DNA of 64,000 nucleotides, from contig JAGMUV010000005.1 in the NCBI GenBank assembly GCA_020744425.1, positions 3,100,001 through 3,164,000 on the forward strand, given 5' to 3'. Under the pieces are notes generated by a model. It made no database searches. It worked only from the letters and a program-made list of their open reading frames with translations, and was not told the DNA's origin. Position numbers and translations under genes: made by a program. The DNA comes from Dactylonectria macrodidyma. Lineage: Eukaryota; Ascomycota; Sordariomycetes; Hypocreales; Nectriaceae. Shown piece after piece: positions 1 through 11,900 of this stretch. Each line of letters starts with the position of its first letter. The stretch's first letter is position 1.

Positions 1-1165
1 AACATGACTTGCTCTCAAGCACGTGGAAGTTTAGAACTGCGCCTCCCCTTCTCCTGGTGGCGGACTCCGACCATGAGGCGCCCGACTGATGAGAAGGCAT
101 GCGGGGATCGACTCCCCAGCATGACGTACGCGCATGTGTTCGAGAGCGAGGCTGGCAACCAACAGCTCAATTCCAGACCCAGCGCAAGAAGCATATGCAA
201 CGGAACCTTCTCCATTATCCAACCACGATGCGCAATTCTCCCCGCCCATCATGAGGGGGAGCAGCCATGATTGTGTCTTGCACGAACCATTCCAAAGGAT
301 TTCAGGCTGTTCACCCGACTTCAGCCGCGGGGAGCCGACCTCAAGCGTTTGGCGCCTGCTCCGCCCTCTAACCCTTCCTTAAACGGTTCACCATGAAGCC
401 TCATTCTTTCGCTTTTCAAGGCCCGAACCCGTTTTGGGTCCCCCAAGCCATTGGCGTCGGTCCCATCCGCTTCTTGTTCTGTCCAGCCATATCGCGTCCC
501 ATCCCTCCATCATTCGGACCCTTCATCTCTCCGTCAAGGATTCATACTTTAAGCTCCATGGAGGGGGCTTGATTTTATCCCTCCACGTGTCTTTCGTCCC
601 AGCTTTCAAGGCGTCGCGGAGTTTCAAGCTGCGATCCGGGCCGCGCTAGAAGCTTGTTGGATGATGCATTGCCTCGCTTCTCCGCCCTCCTAGTTCGATT
701 TGCCTGGGCTCCTGGCTGGCCTATCGCTGCCGTTTGCCTCGCGATCCTTGCGATGATCGGGCAGCGTTTGCCCAGGGAAGTTCACCGAAGGGTGGGCGGC
801 CCAAGCTTCAGCCGCAATGTGCATCGGAGACGCCCGAGGGAGGCTGCCTGCTGAAGATCGTCGCGAGAGATACGGGGTGACTGTGCCTGAGAGAAGGTAA
901 GAAGCGGGGTGTTAGAGTGAGTAGAAATACGCTCTACACCTCCCATGTCGGGAGAAGGCTGTCATGCTAGGTCATGTCTGTATGTCTTCAAAGAGTTCAT
1001 CTAGCTTGGATAGATGAACAACCGAATATACTCTCTCTAGTCGAGTACACCACCAACTTCCAATCTACCTTTTCGTTAGGTAGTAGATCCCTCACATACC
1101 TACTCAAACGTCCCAAGTGAACAAGTGAACAAGTGACCAAGTGATCCCTTCTTCACCCGGCTCCA
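1..1165. other. intergenic, upstream of the CorA-like gene
   Basis: No open frame here starts with a plausible ATG and resembles a protein family. The stretch probably holds the promoter and 5' leader of the gene beginning at 1166. Its last 52 nt carry a four-copy 8-bp tandem repeat, listed separately. Confidence 0.6.
1114..1145 (+). repeat. 4 x 8-bp tandem repeat (CAAGTGAN)
   Basis: Four uninterrupted copies of CAAGTGAN lie at 1114, 1122, 1130 and 1138, with last bases A, A, C and T. The array ends 20 nt before the CorA-like ATG, so it is probably within the mRNA leader. Confidence 0.85.
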
Positions 1166-3755
1166 ATGGCGGCGCCGACATCAACCCAGCCCAACCTTGA
1201 CGACCTCATCAGGGCGGCCGAGGTTCAGCACGAACACCATGTGCGCACTCTGCGCAGTCTGCACGAGGGCATGACTATGCGCCGGATCGACAGCCAGCCG
1301 CGCAGCATCATCACAATCCCGGAACCCTTTACGCCGCCGCTGCGGGCCCTGAGCGTGCCGACATTCGCCTCCGACAATACGACCCACGCCGCCCCGCTCG
1401 GCACCTCGTTACGCCGCCGGGCCCGGGCAGCGACCCTTGAGACCACCGCTGAGCGGCCGGCCCTGACGCCGGAGGTCCGACCGGTGACTTTAAGCGGCTC
1501 CCCGGCTGGCAGCCACATCGCCGTCTTCTCTTCCCATGATGACGACGTCTCTTTCATCCCCCTGCTCGACTCAACCTCGGCGCCGCCACCCAGCAACCAC
1601 GGCCGGTGCTCCGACGACTTCACGCCCATCCGGCGGCCGCTCGTGCCGATGCACTTCCCGGATGACCAGCTGCTGCGACACCTCCGTGACACCGACTTCA
1701 CGCCCGAGATGGCGCGACTGCTCGAGGACGCTCTCCGGCGGCGCGGCGACATCGACCTGTCCATGTCGTTCCGCGACTTTGCCGCCTACGAGCGCGAGGG
1801 CTACAGCCAGGCCACATTTGAGGTGTACGAGGTCGGCCGCGATGCTCTGCCCGTAAAGCTCAGCGCCGACATCGAGATGGATATGGACGGGCCGACCGAG
1901 GTCAAGTACACGGGTGACGGGCCCTATGAAAACCCTCTCATCATTGTTGATGCGCCGACTGTGTGGGAGGCCATTGGAGATGTCAACCCGGATGCGCAAT
2001 CAGTCGGTCGAATCACGTACGTTTATCCAACTTTCGTATAGTATCACTTTACAAAGGTCTACTCCACCACTACACTACGTTAACCCAACCCCTTGACATC
2101 TTTCATCTGCTAGGTAGTTGCAAGTCCTAACCTCCCTCATAGCATCGTTCAAGAGCCAACCCCCCTCATCCTCGCCGCCCTTCACCTCACCATGTCTCCT
2201 CACTTTGACATGTCTGAACTCATCGCTCACCTCCTCACTGATGCTCCCAACCGCGGCCGCACCCACGCGTCTATGCACAACCGCGCCTTTGAGCGAGCTC
2301 CATTAACCCTCCCATCCTCTCCATACTCTTCACCTTCTCCTACGGCTCTCCCCGTCGGAGCCACAGCAACCCTCCATCCATCTCCCTCGCTCTCTTCGGC
2401 GCATCTCCGCCAGCGGTCCTTCTTCTTCGTCTTCAAGTACTACACGGTAGTCGGCACAAACCTCACCCCAGCGCCGTGGCAGCGCTTCGACAAGAGGCCA
2501 CTAGACAAGAGGCTAGGCGACCACATCGACATTGCTGAGTGCGGCTCCATCCTGGCTCTCTCGCTTGGCGGCGATCCAACCAAGACCGTTCGCATGCGGC
2601 CTCGTCGAGAACCTGTGAGAGAGGGCTGCTTGTTTGACACGTTTGGGCCGTGGCATCTCCTCAGCATACAGAGCTTCCCGGACAATGCGCATACAGTCAG
2701 AGATGATGAGTTCCAGGACAAGGAGTTCATCAATGGGCCGTGTGCATTTCTTGATCTTCTCATTGCAGAGTACCGAGATGCCGGGAAGAGAAATCAGATT
2801 CTCCATGAGTCCATCACCAAACTAATAACTCCAAAGGTGAACCCATTCCAAAAATTCACCATCACCTATTGTCATCCCTCACTAACATATTTACCCAGAC
2901 CGAGTTCATGTTCGACCCCAAGCTCCGAGACAAGCTCCTCTTCGAAGACAAACACTTCACCTACATCCGACGATACTTCTGGGCGTACAACACCCTCGCC
3001 GTCGTCAACACGGGCATCAAGGCCATGATGTCCGCCTACTTTGACACCTTCACCGACGACTTCTGGGACGGCACGCACCCGATCCTGTGGCCGCACCCGG
3101 CGCCTGAGTCGCCGGCCGGCCTCGCATACCGAAACCACATGGCGATCCTCCGCCGCGAGCTCGACAAGGTCGTCCGAGAGCTTGGTGAGGTGCTCAAGCG
3201 CAACGAGCGCACTCGCAAGGAGATTGAGAACCTGCGCGATCAGCTCTTCAGCGGCAGCTCCATCAAGGAGAGCCGCAGGGCCATCGAGCAGGGCGACAAC
3301 ATTCGCATCTTGACCATGATAAGCATGATCTTTCTGCCCCTGACCTTTGTCACGGTATGTCCCTCTTCGATCTAAACTGGATGTTCCACATAGAAACTAA
3401 TACATCCCAGTCCGTCTTTGGCATGACCGAATTCGAAATCCCTGCAACAGACTGGCGCTTCGCCGTCACAATGGTCCTCGTCTGCGTGCCCTTCATGCTC
3501 CTCATCTCCCTCCTACAGACGCGCTCCTTCGGCCTCCTCGTCACCAAGCTCAGCGCCGCCGCCTCTCTCCCAAGACGCCTCTTCGCCTTCGTCTTGAGTC
3601 GGGGCTCGCGGGATTCAGACCCTCCGGACAACCGCTCCACGGCTGCCCTGTCGCAGCGGAGGGTGCCGGTGAGGCGCGCAGGCAGGTGGACTTGGCCTTG
3701 GGGAAGCAGGAGAGCACAGCTCGATGAAGGGGTGGATCTAGGGGGAGATGTATGA
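1166..3755 (+). CDS. CorA-like divalent metal ion transporter family protein
   Basis: Membrane protein of the CorA/MIT superfamily, whose members move Mg2+ or other divalent cations. Four exons (1166-2016, 2143-2836, 2899-3354, 3411-3755) join in frame to 781 residues. The ATG sits in a good context (ctccaATGg). The first 500 or so residues are soluble and poorly conserved. A charged helical stretch (about 560-650) precedes two membrane segments at about 650-668 and 683-702, ending with a basic C-terminal tail. The signature loop after TM1 reads FGMTEF (F670-G671-M672-T673), where classical transporters have GMN. The two-TM C-terminal architecture and the phrase FLPLTFVTSVFGM are typical of fungal CorA-like proteins. 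The substrate is not predictable, and plasma or vacuolar membrane is only a guess. It converges on the RasGAP gene. Confidence 0.88.
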
Positions 3756-4839
3756 ATGGCTATATGAGTGGATGGATGAGTGTACGAGTGAATGTATGAC
3801 TGGAATGGATGATTGAGCCGAGTCGATATTTTGGAGTGTACTATGGCGTCTTGTTTTTGTGTTCTATTCGGATATCTATATATGATGACTTATGACTGAC
3901 GAGGACCTATCAATATGAAGGAAGCATAGATCTTAGAGCCCTATACCACGAGCAGTATGACTACCTAGGCAGAAACTTGTATTATTCCGTCATTATTTTG
4001 CACAAGAATCAACGCTATGCACCTGTTCTCTCTCCGCTTTACCTCCACTGCCGCTACAACTCAAACCCATCTCATACGTGGTTTCAACCTCACCAGGGTT
4101 GCCCATCCTTTTTTGTTGCTGGCTGTTCCCTTTCATCCCAACCCATGCCAAACCGGCAGCCCAAAACATCCCCCGCAAATCACATCTCACCATCGCCCAT
4201 AAGCAGATGCAATCTGTGACAACATGCCAGCTCATGAGCAAGGGCGTCGGCATCCAATCGGCTAAGCGCCATTACCCTCAGCACGGAATTCTTCAACGTC
4301 ACCGTTACATCAATCCAATCAACAGGTTACTAGGAAGTCCGCTTCCAAGCACAGCAAATTGAAACGTTACAATTCTTCATTAACAGGGTGGCTCGAATCT
4401 AGCAAGAGCCAGATCTGGCCAATCCAAATCACTACCTAATCATGTTCCGACGCGCGTACCCCCTTAGCAGGCAGCATTCATACATAATCAAAGCGCCGCA
4501 TACAACTCCCACCGCGGGCCAGCCGAAGCAGAAAACCGCCCTCCAATAGGAAAATTACCGCACGGTATATAAAACCCACATCCATCAAACAGGTGCATGA
4601 AACGAGACGCTCATGGTCAGAAGAGAAGAAGTAACAAGAGAGATGAGAAAGGAAAGAGGGAGAAGTTCCCTAAAACAGTCATACTAACACTGCTCAGGGG
4701 TGTGGGGAGAGAGAGAGAACAGAATCTTCCGTGGTATCAGTGTCCATAACGCCAGGCCCTCCCTTTGATTTGATCGTAGTACATTGATGAATATGCGTCG
4801 AGATGGGATGTTGCTGAAAGTCGTCGTGTCGTAGATCAT
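3756..4839. other. convergent intergenic region (3' UTRs)
   Basis: Lies between the stop codons of the CorA-like gene (+) and the RasGAP gene (-), so it should hold both 3' UTRs and terminators. No supported gene was found. Confidence 0.6.
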
Positions 4840-7402
4840 CTACCAGCCCTTTTTTCTAGCGAAGCGCTTGTTGAGCAGAGCCAACACCTTGGGCACGTTA
4901 AACTGGACGTATTCCAGATCAAGATCGTCTTGGTTATCCTTCTGCATCTCAAGCAAGTCGTCCAGCTTCAGGTCCAGCTCGAGGAGACCTCGGTTTCGAC
5001 CTACAGCGAAGTCAGTAAGGTAAATCTAGCAGGTATTTTCGGTAGAGACCAACCTTTGTAATGCAGAGAAATAACGAAAGTGCCCGGCAATGGGCTAGTG
5101 AAATTGAAGTAAATGTTGGCCCGTCTGTTATCCGGGACATTGCTCTTCTGGATGACGCCTTCCTTCTCAAGCTGCTGGTGGGTAAACTTGTACGGTCCAA
5201 GAACTTGCTGCTTCTGCTGTTTTCTCTTGGTGCCCTCGCTCTGGGATCGCACGTTGTGGAGGTAACTCTTGTAGGTCTCAAGCTGCCCAACCAGGTAGGT
5301 GTTGTGATCTCGAATGGTCTTGTACACTTCGTCAAGCTTTGACGTCTCTTGAAGCACGCCGTCCTTCAGAGAACCCAAGTGTTGCAGCTCCTGCTCGACC
5401 TCGTCTCTCAAGAGGCAGAATTGATCGCTCTTGTCAATGACGCGCAGCTCTTGTAGCTGTGAGAGCAACTCCATGGCTCGAATACCCTTGCGAACCATGA
5501 CGGCGTCGTTTCGGCTCGTTGCAGCAGCGTCCGCAATGCGCTCGAGTCGCAGAGGGCGTCTGGCCACGTGGCTGCTCGAGGGAATCGATCGCATAATCTG
5601 CACGAAGATGGACTTGGCTTCCATAAAGTACACTTCCTCCTGTGTAATATCCAGAGCAGCAGTCAAGTCATCGATGGCCGTCTCCCACCTACTAAACAGG
5701 GGCAGGTTGATAACCCTGTTCTCCTTGCGAGGCAGCTGGGCCGGCGATGCGCCCAGCTCCGACATGATGATGCCCAAGTGTGAGTTGTCATCCTTCCAGA
5801 GCTCCTGACGGTGCTTATCAATCAGAGAGTGCATAGCGTAGATTTCATTCAGGGTGATGTCAAGCTCCAGATCCTTTTTGGAGAGCGCAACATAATTGTC
5901 CATTTCCAGGCTCTCGTAAAAGTCCTGGACCTCGCAGAGGTCAAGCATAAACTTGTTGATTCGGTCCTTGTTTTGGTGAATGAAGGGCTGCAACTTGGCC
6001 ATGTAGGGCTCCTTGGCGTATGATGGCTTGTTCGCAAGGTTCTGTATCATCTTGGCGATGTATGTCAAAGTTCGTCGCGGTCGCTCAGCTGGGGTTCCGT
6101 CGATGAGCATGTACGACTTGGGGGTGACAATAGCCGGATTGATGAAGCGCAGGAAGAAGAAGCCGCCGATGAGCGTGCAAATGACCTGGTCGTTAGCATC
6201 AGGATACTTGCGCTTCGTCAAGCTCCTAATCTGCTTGCAGATCCAGCGAATACCGTAGGGGGCCTCTTCGAGACCTTCGATAATGGTAGTCAGAAAGCCA
6301 TTAGCAATTTCGGTGAGCATAGTCAGACGGGGCTCGATGATGGCCTGAACTTGGGGGTTCTCGGCGGCCTGCTCTCCGGTGATGCCCTTGGGCAGTGAAG
6401 GAGGAAGCTGACCAGTGTCCTCCTCGATCTGTTCAATCATGCGCTCGTACACCTTGAGCGGGTTGATTTCAAGGTCCAGATCCCTCAATTCAATCAGATT
6501 GTTGATTCTATCAGCAAGCACGGATTTGAGGAAACTTTGGCCGGGGCCTCGTCGAGTGTAGGTGGTCATCATTCGCGAAACCGGGGTGTTGGCGCGGAGC
6601 AGAGAAGAATAGTCGGGAGTCGTGTCAAACTGGTATGTCAAGACCGACTGCGCGTCTGGTTAGATCAAGCGTTTTGAGAACGGCCAAATTAGCCCTACCT
6701 GGAACATGGTCAAGAGCAAATGCTCCTCACGACTCTCATACTGGTTTCCATAAATGGTGAACATGACGGTTTGCAGCAGAGAGTCGATCTCGGCCATAGA
6801 GACAAGTCTACACAAGTGGGCAATATGTCTAGGCTCGGACTGCAGGAGGAATAGCAAGTTCCCGTACTTTTGGGTCTTGTCGTCGTTGGGAAACTGGCCC
6901 TGCTGCATTTCGGTGGCATCCTCCAGGTGGCTGGCTACTTCATTTTGCTGCCACATGTGTTAGAAGGGATCTGTGGGTAGCATACGATCAGTTACATACC
7001 TCTTCCAGAGCCATACGGTTCTGGATAAGTAAAGCAATACGCGAATCGAGGTATCGCACGTCCTTTTCAAGTACGAAATTCTTCTTGGATTGCGACGAAA
7101 TCTTGGACTTGAGGTCGCGTAGAACCTTTTGCGCTGTTTGACGGTCAATCGCAAATTCATGGACATGGCTACGATGAGCCAGGGAAAATGGTGAGCTCAC
7201 CTTTGGCGAGGTCATCTTCGATTTGAAGATCACCCTCGTTGGCTGAGATGGACATATACAAGGCCGACATGGAGTAGCGCTTCGACTGGCGCGCCGAGCG
7301 CGATCCATCGTAGGAAGACATGGTGTTCTGACGGGTCAAAGGTTGGAAAGAGGATGAAGATGCAGTAGAAGCTCGTGAAGGAGTCTGCAACATGACCGAC
7401 AT
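4840..7402 (-). CDS. Ras GTPase-activating protein, Sar1/Gap1 (IQGAP-C) type
   Basis: Stimulates GTP hydrolysis on Ras and so switches it off; fungal homologues control polarity and morphogenesis. Five exons (7402-7201, 7133-7000, 6947-6699, 6647-5054, 5000-4840) give 779 residues, close to the length of fission-yeast Gap1. The serine-rich N-terminus (1-70) leads into a helical segment. The RasGAP domain (about 120-440) carries the arginine finger in LLRANT (Arg213) and the FLRFINPA signature (361-367). Coiled helices follow, then the RasGAP C-terminal domain found in IQGAPs (about 600-779). The calponin-homology and IQ motifs of true IQGAPs are absent. The start chosen is the first ATG; an upstream in-frame TTG at 7429 was not used. 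Introns are 52-67 nt. Confidence 0.93.
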
Positions 7403-8960
7403 GGTGGTGTCGCGGGACGGCGACAACAAGCGGCAATCAGGCTCTAGGGCCTGAGGAGCTCAGGGAGCGCCTGATGGTGGCAGCGACGTCGACAGGCGCC
7501 TTTGCAGCCACAGGAGGTTTGATGGGTCTAGTTATTGAGACGAATTCGGTCGCGGTGAGGCGGCGGGGAAGCGGAAGTTTGGCGGTGACGGTGGCCAGGA
7601 GTCGTTGAGCAGAAGTCGTTAGATTGGTCACAGTGAGTCGATGGTGAGCGTCTGAAAGGAGTACAATGCGAGATTATCGGACGAAGGAACCGACGAAGGG
7701 TGGATACGAGCGGAATGTGACGGGCGACGAGGTCGATGGAGATCGGAATCCGAAGTGGGAAGCGAGACGGGCGACAAGACGACGAGACAAAGACGACGAG
7801 GTGAGACGACGAGACGAGGGGATCGGGCGCGCGACTAGGGCAATTGTCGACCGAGGTCGACAGGACGACAAGGCGGCAAGGGAGAGTGCGGACGCAAGAA
7901 AGATAGCAACGAGATGCAGTAGTCGGGACGGGCTCAATCGAGCGCCAGAGTACGTCGCAAATTCGGATCGCAGGAGAACCGCAGATAGATCGTAGGAGGC
8001 GACACTTAGTCTGGAGATGGAGAGGGTTTGGTGGTGGGAGAGGTGATGGAGGAGTTTGGCTTAGGTATTGGGTGGTAGGTGTGGTAGTGTAGTAGCGTGG
8101 GTAGTGTGGAAATGTGGTAATGTGGTAGGCTAATGGATGTGGTGGTGGTACCCGACCCCCGTAGTGGTGGTGGTGGTAGGAATAGCGGTAGCTGTAGCGG
8201 TAGCAGTACGAAGGCTATAGCGGTAGCGGCAGCAGTAACGGTACGTACAGTACTCCGTTCAGTACAGCATCAATCAGTGACAGTCGCCGTGTTTGGGCAG
8301 GAGAAGGGGGGTGAGAGTGCGAGGAGAGATGAATTGATGGGCGGGCAGGATTATGCACGGCTGAGACGCGGATTTCAGGAGGGCGAGACGGCGCGTGGGA
8401 CGGTCGGTGGGGTGCGGGCGCGCCCAGAAGGCCAAGGCAAGGCCTAACCTAGGAACCTAAGAGGAACCTACAGCTATGTACATGCAGTACTGGACTGTGG
8501 TAAGGGCTAAGGCTGCCAGGGACCGACAAGACTGGGAGCTGGAGCTGGTGTGGGGAGGGATTGGATTGGATAGACGCCCGCTGGCGCTGTGCGGAAGGTG
8601 GATTTGTGGATGGTGGATGTATCGATGGTGGATATGATGGATGGATGTGTGGTGGATGCCCGCAAGCCTGCAAGCCCGCACGCCGTGATGTGATGCGATG
8701 CGCGCACTAATTACTCCGTACGGTACTACTGCGTTGCGTACCATGTCCAGCCGGTGCGACGGCGATGGAGACGCACCGCGGCGAAGACGACGCAGAAGGA
8801 AATGGAGAGTCGATGGCAAACGAGCGATCGCCAGGGAAAAGAGGAGAAAGAGGCAAGGATACGGTGAGGCGAGAGCCAGCAGCAGAAGTTTTTAGCGAGT
8901 GAAGAGAGAAGAGAAGAGAAGACGAGAAAGAGGAGAGGGGCACGCGGGCCAAATGCGGCG
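7403..8960 (-). other. probable long pyrimidine-rich leader of the RasGAP gene
   Basis: Read on the minus strand, this stretch is strongly C/T-rich, with CT blocks around 8700-8950 like those that precede transcription starts in filamentous fungi. It also contains GT/GGT-rich (8030-8200) and TGGAT-rich (8590-8660) low-complexity tracts as seen on the plus strand. The open frames here are compositional. The extent of the leader is inferred, not shown. Confidence 0.4.
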
Positions 8961-11900
8961 GACAACCCCAAAAGTATGAGGTGTGGACGGTCGACGGTGG
9001 GAAAAGAAGGGTACTTGGTGGCCTATTACCTTAACCAGCTGGGGAAGTTGAGGTGGTACCGGGAGATGGACAGTGACACAGCATGGGCGGCTGATCAGTG
9101 AACTTGTCTACGAAGTACGAGCTGAGGCCCAGGACCCTGCAACATCGAAGAGCGCGTCTTCCTCAGATGTGCAATTAAAAAAGGTGGCTGTCTCTTCCGC
9201 TCTCCCAAGAACACGGCTTTTCTTTCACCTTGACTACCGCAGCCCCCCAAAGTGTCTACGACAAGCTCCGGGGAGAAGAGCCAAGAGGCCCTGCGTCTAC
9301 ATCCAAGCCAACCCAACTCAGCCCAGGCCAACATCATCACACCTCGTTGCCAGTGACGGAATGGATTGGAGGGGCTGGAGAGGGGGGAGGGGTGGTGATC
9401 TCACCGTACAGGGCAACCAGGAACAGGAACAGGGCCAGGACAATCGACAGGGGGAACGCTGGATGCTCATGAACCAGGGACACAGGAACATCGTGTGTGT
9501 CTCCCTCTCAACACCACCACTTACGAATACCTACAGTACTTCGTACATACATCCCCTAAACCCCCCGCTACTCGTGCGCGCACATGCGCATCCAGACCAC
9601 AACGGGTCTAGCAGCGACTAACACTTTAATCGGGATATGTTGGTCCAGGTTGCGACGTAACAAAAAGTACCTGCGTATATTGTCTTGCGTAGCCTTTGCG
9701 ATGAAAGCCAGGGCGAGAGCTTTGAGGTCGTCCCAATGGTCTAGGTCCTTAACGCTCCGTCAGGATGGTGGGGCATGACAGGACAGGGCACATCGAGGCA
9801 TGCCACGGACCACGAGCCCCAACACGACCCTGGCCCAGGGTGAGGAAGCACAGAGCGAAAAGCGTGGCTCTGGCCTCCTCGGTCTGTTGCGTGCCCTATC
9901 CTATCCCTGGACCCTTGCTGGGGCTCGAGAGGGAAAAAGAGGTCCTGCGTCGTGCAGACCGGGCAGAGCGCCGCAGACGTGCGTATGCAGATGCAGCAGC
10001 CCACGACCGTTGCCGTGCCAGTGTTCCAACACGGCTTCGGGCATAAGATAGTTGTTGCGCACCCAGGGCCTGTGCAGTCGGCATGACTCCGTGCCAGACA
10101 AAGATAGCGCCGATCAACGTACGAACGGGCTCTGGGGTTCACAATGGAGGACGGGCCGTGATGATGACCGTGGTGATAAACCAACAACCAAGCAACCTTA
10201 TAGCGTCCCGCGAGAGAGACCAAAGTTTCCAAGTGATCCCCTTCAGGTTCAAGCGGCACCAAGCCTGTCAAGCCTGCCCACAACCAAACCCAACCAGCAT
10301 GAGTCGGCGTTCGTGCGTGGCTTCACCCAGCAATGTAAGAAGTACATCAGCAAGCACCCGCCATGCCTTTGTAGTGACGACGCTACTTAGGCACGAAATA
10401 GGCCGGCATCGAGCCAGTCTCCGTAGAGACTTCCTATCTTTCGCACGTTAATTAAGACAGCGAAACACTCCGCATTGAGACATGATTGCTAATTATTACA
10501 TTCGGTTGTAGCTCCCTTGTACTGGCTGGCGCCAACTCACGTCTTAGAGTCCCGCTTCAACTTCAACACCAACTTCAAAGCCAGCAAAGATCGCCATCCA
10601 TGGCACCCACCAACCCACACCGCTCAACGGCTTTTTTCTTTTATTTTCTTTCTTTCTTTTTCTCATCCGTGATGCGTGTCGTAGTCCACAGCCTCAATTC
10701 GTGGTAACTAAGTCCACCCCCCCAAGGAGGCAAAATGATTGACAAAGACTGCTCCCAAGGGCCTGTAGATTGTACGTGAAAGTCGTCTTCAGTCCATCCA
10801 CAGTCGTGCCAAATGTTTCTGAGAGCCAAACGGTTATGAATGAGACGAGCGCAAGCCAAGGGCACCGAGTGCAAGACACACCCTTGTGGTACCTGGTCAG
10901 ACACAGACATGCATACATTACCGCCAAAGCCCTCGAGTGCGCATGATCAGTCGCCAAGACATCAAGGCCAAGCATATCAGCCTTAACCCAGCTTCTCAAT
11001 GTTCGAGTCTTAACGCACACAGTATTCACATCGTAGGAAAGGAATCCCACCATGCATGCTGCAACGGGATACAAGGGTTCCTCTTTCACAGATAGCCACA
11101 GAACGTCCGACTCCCCGTCTTTTGACAAGCCATGGTAAGCCCTGGTCTTTGATGGGCCACTGGTGGCGACGGCCTGTCCTTATCCTGCGGGACCTTTGAG
11201 TCTTGCCGTCGTGCGCGCCAAAGGAAGAAAAAACCGTGGGCTTTGCGACAAAGGCTCACGCGCTGTCCAGGAGCGGCGCAGGGGCAGCGGCCGGACCACC
11301 AATGGCACCAAGGGGGAGGGCGGCCCCAGGCTCTCACTGGTTGACTTTGGGACCTGAAATCCAGAGCTCTGGAGGGGACTTGCGGGAGGTGGCCAGGCTT
11401 GCCAGGGCAGCGCAGCAGAGGCTTGGCTCAGCCAGGGGTAGATTAGATGGCCCGCTCTCAGGCACCGCACAGGCCGCCCCTCCGAATTTTAAGAGCCTGC
11501 TTAATGCACACGCTATGGATGTACGGCGGACGGGTTGTGGATGTACAGTAGTGTGTGTCATGTGTGCGTGTGGAGGTGCGAGTGAATGAACGAATGTGTA
11601 TGGGGGCATGTAGGCATGTGTGTATGGGTTAAGAATTTACTAAGAATGTATAACGAAAGGGCGAGAGATGAGAAAAGGTGTTGTGTTGATGCGACGAATT
11701 GCTTCCGTAATGATGATGTCAACAATCACAAAGAGAATGTTGGAAAGAAGCGGACAAGACAAATGAGAGACAACCCATTAGCGGGAGAGAGAAGAGACAG
11801 GAGAGGGAAAGAGGGACGGAGCGGCTGAGATATCAACGGACGGGAGCTTCCCTTTTCGCATTGTTTCCGAACCTCGAGCCCCGAGTACGAAGCGCACTTT

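Noticed and set aside
7402..7429. Upstream start for RasGAP at 7429
   Set aside because: The codon there is TTG; the first in-frame ATG is at 7402.
7666..7995. 109-codon Arg/Asp-rich plus-strand frame
   Set aside because: Purine-rich complement of the RasGAP leader; composition alone explains it.
9073..9621. 182-codon plus-strand frame in the gene-poor interval
   Set aside because: No domain, no consistent composition and overlapping frames of similar length on both strands.
10641..11128. 144-codon minus-strand frame with hydrophobic segments
   Set aside because: Cysteine- and leucine-rich noise with no membrane-protein pattern or homology I recognise.
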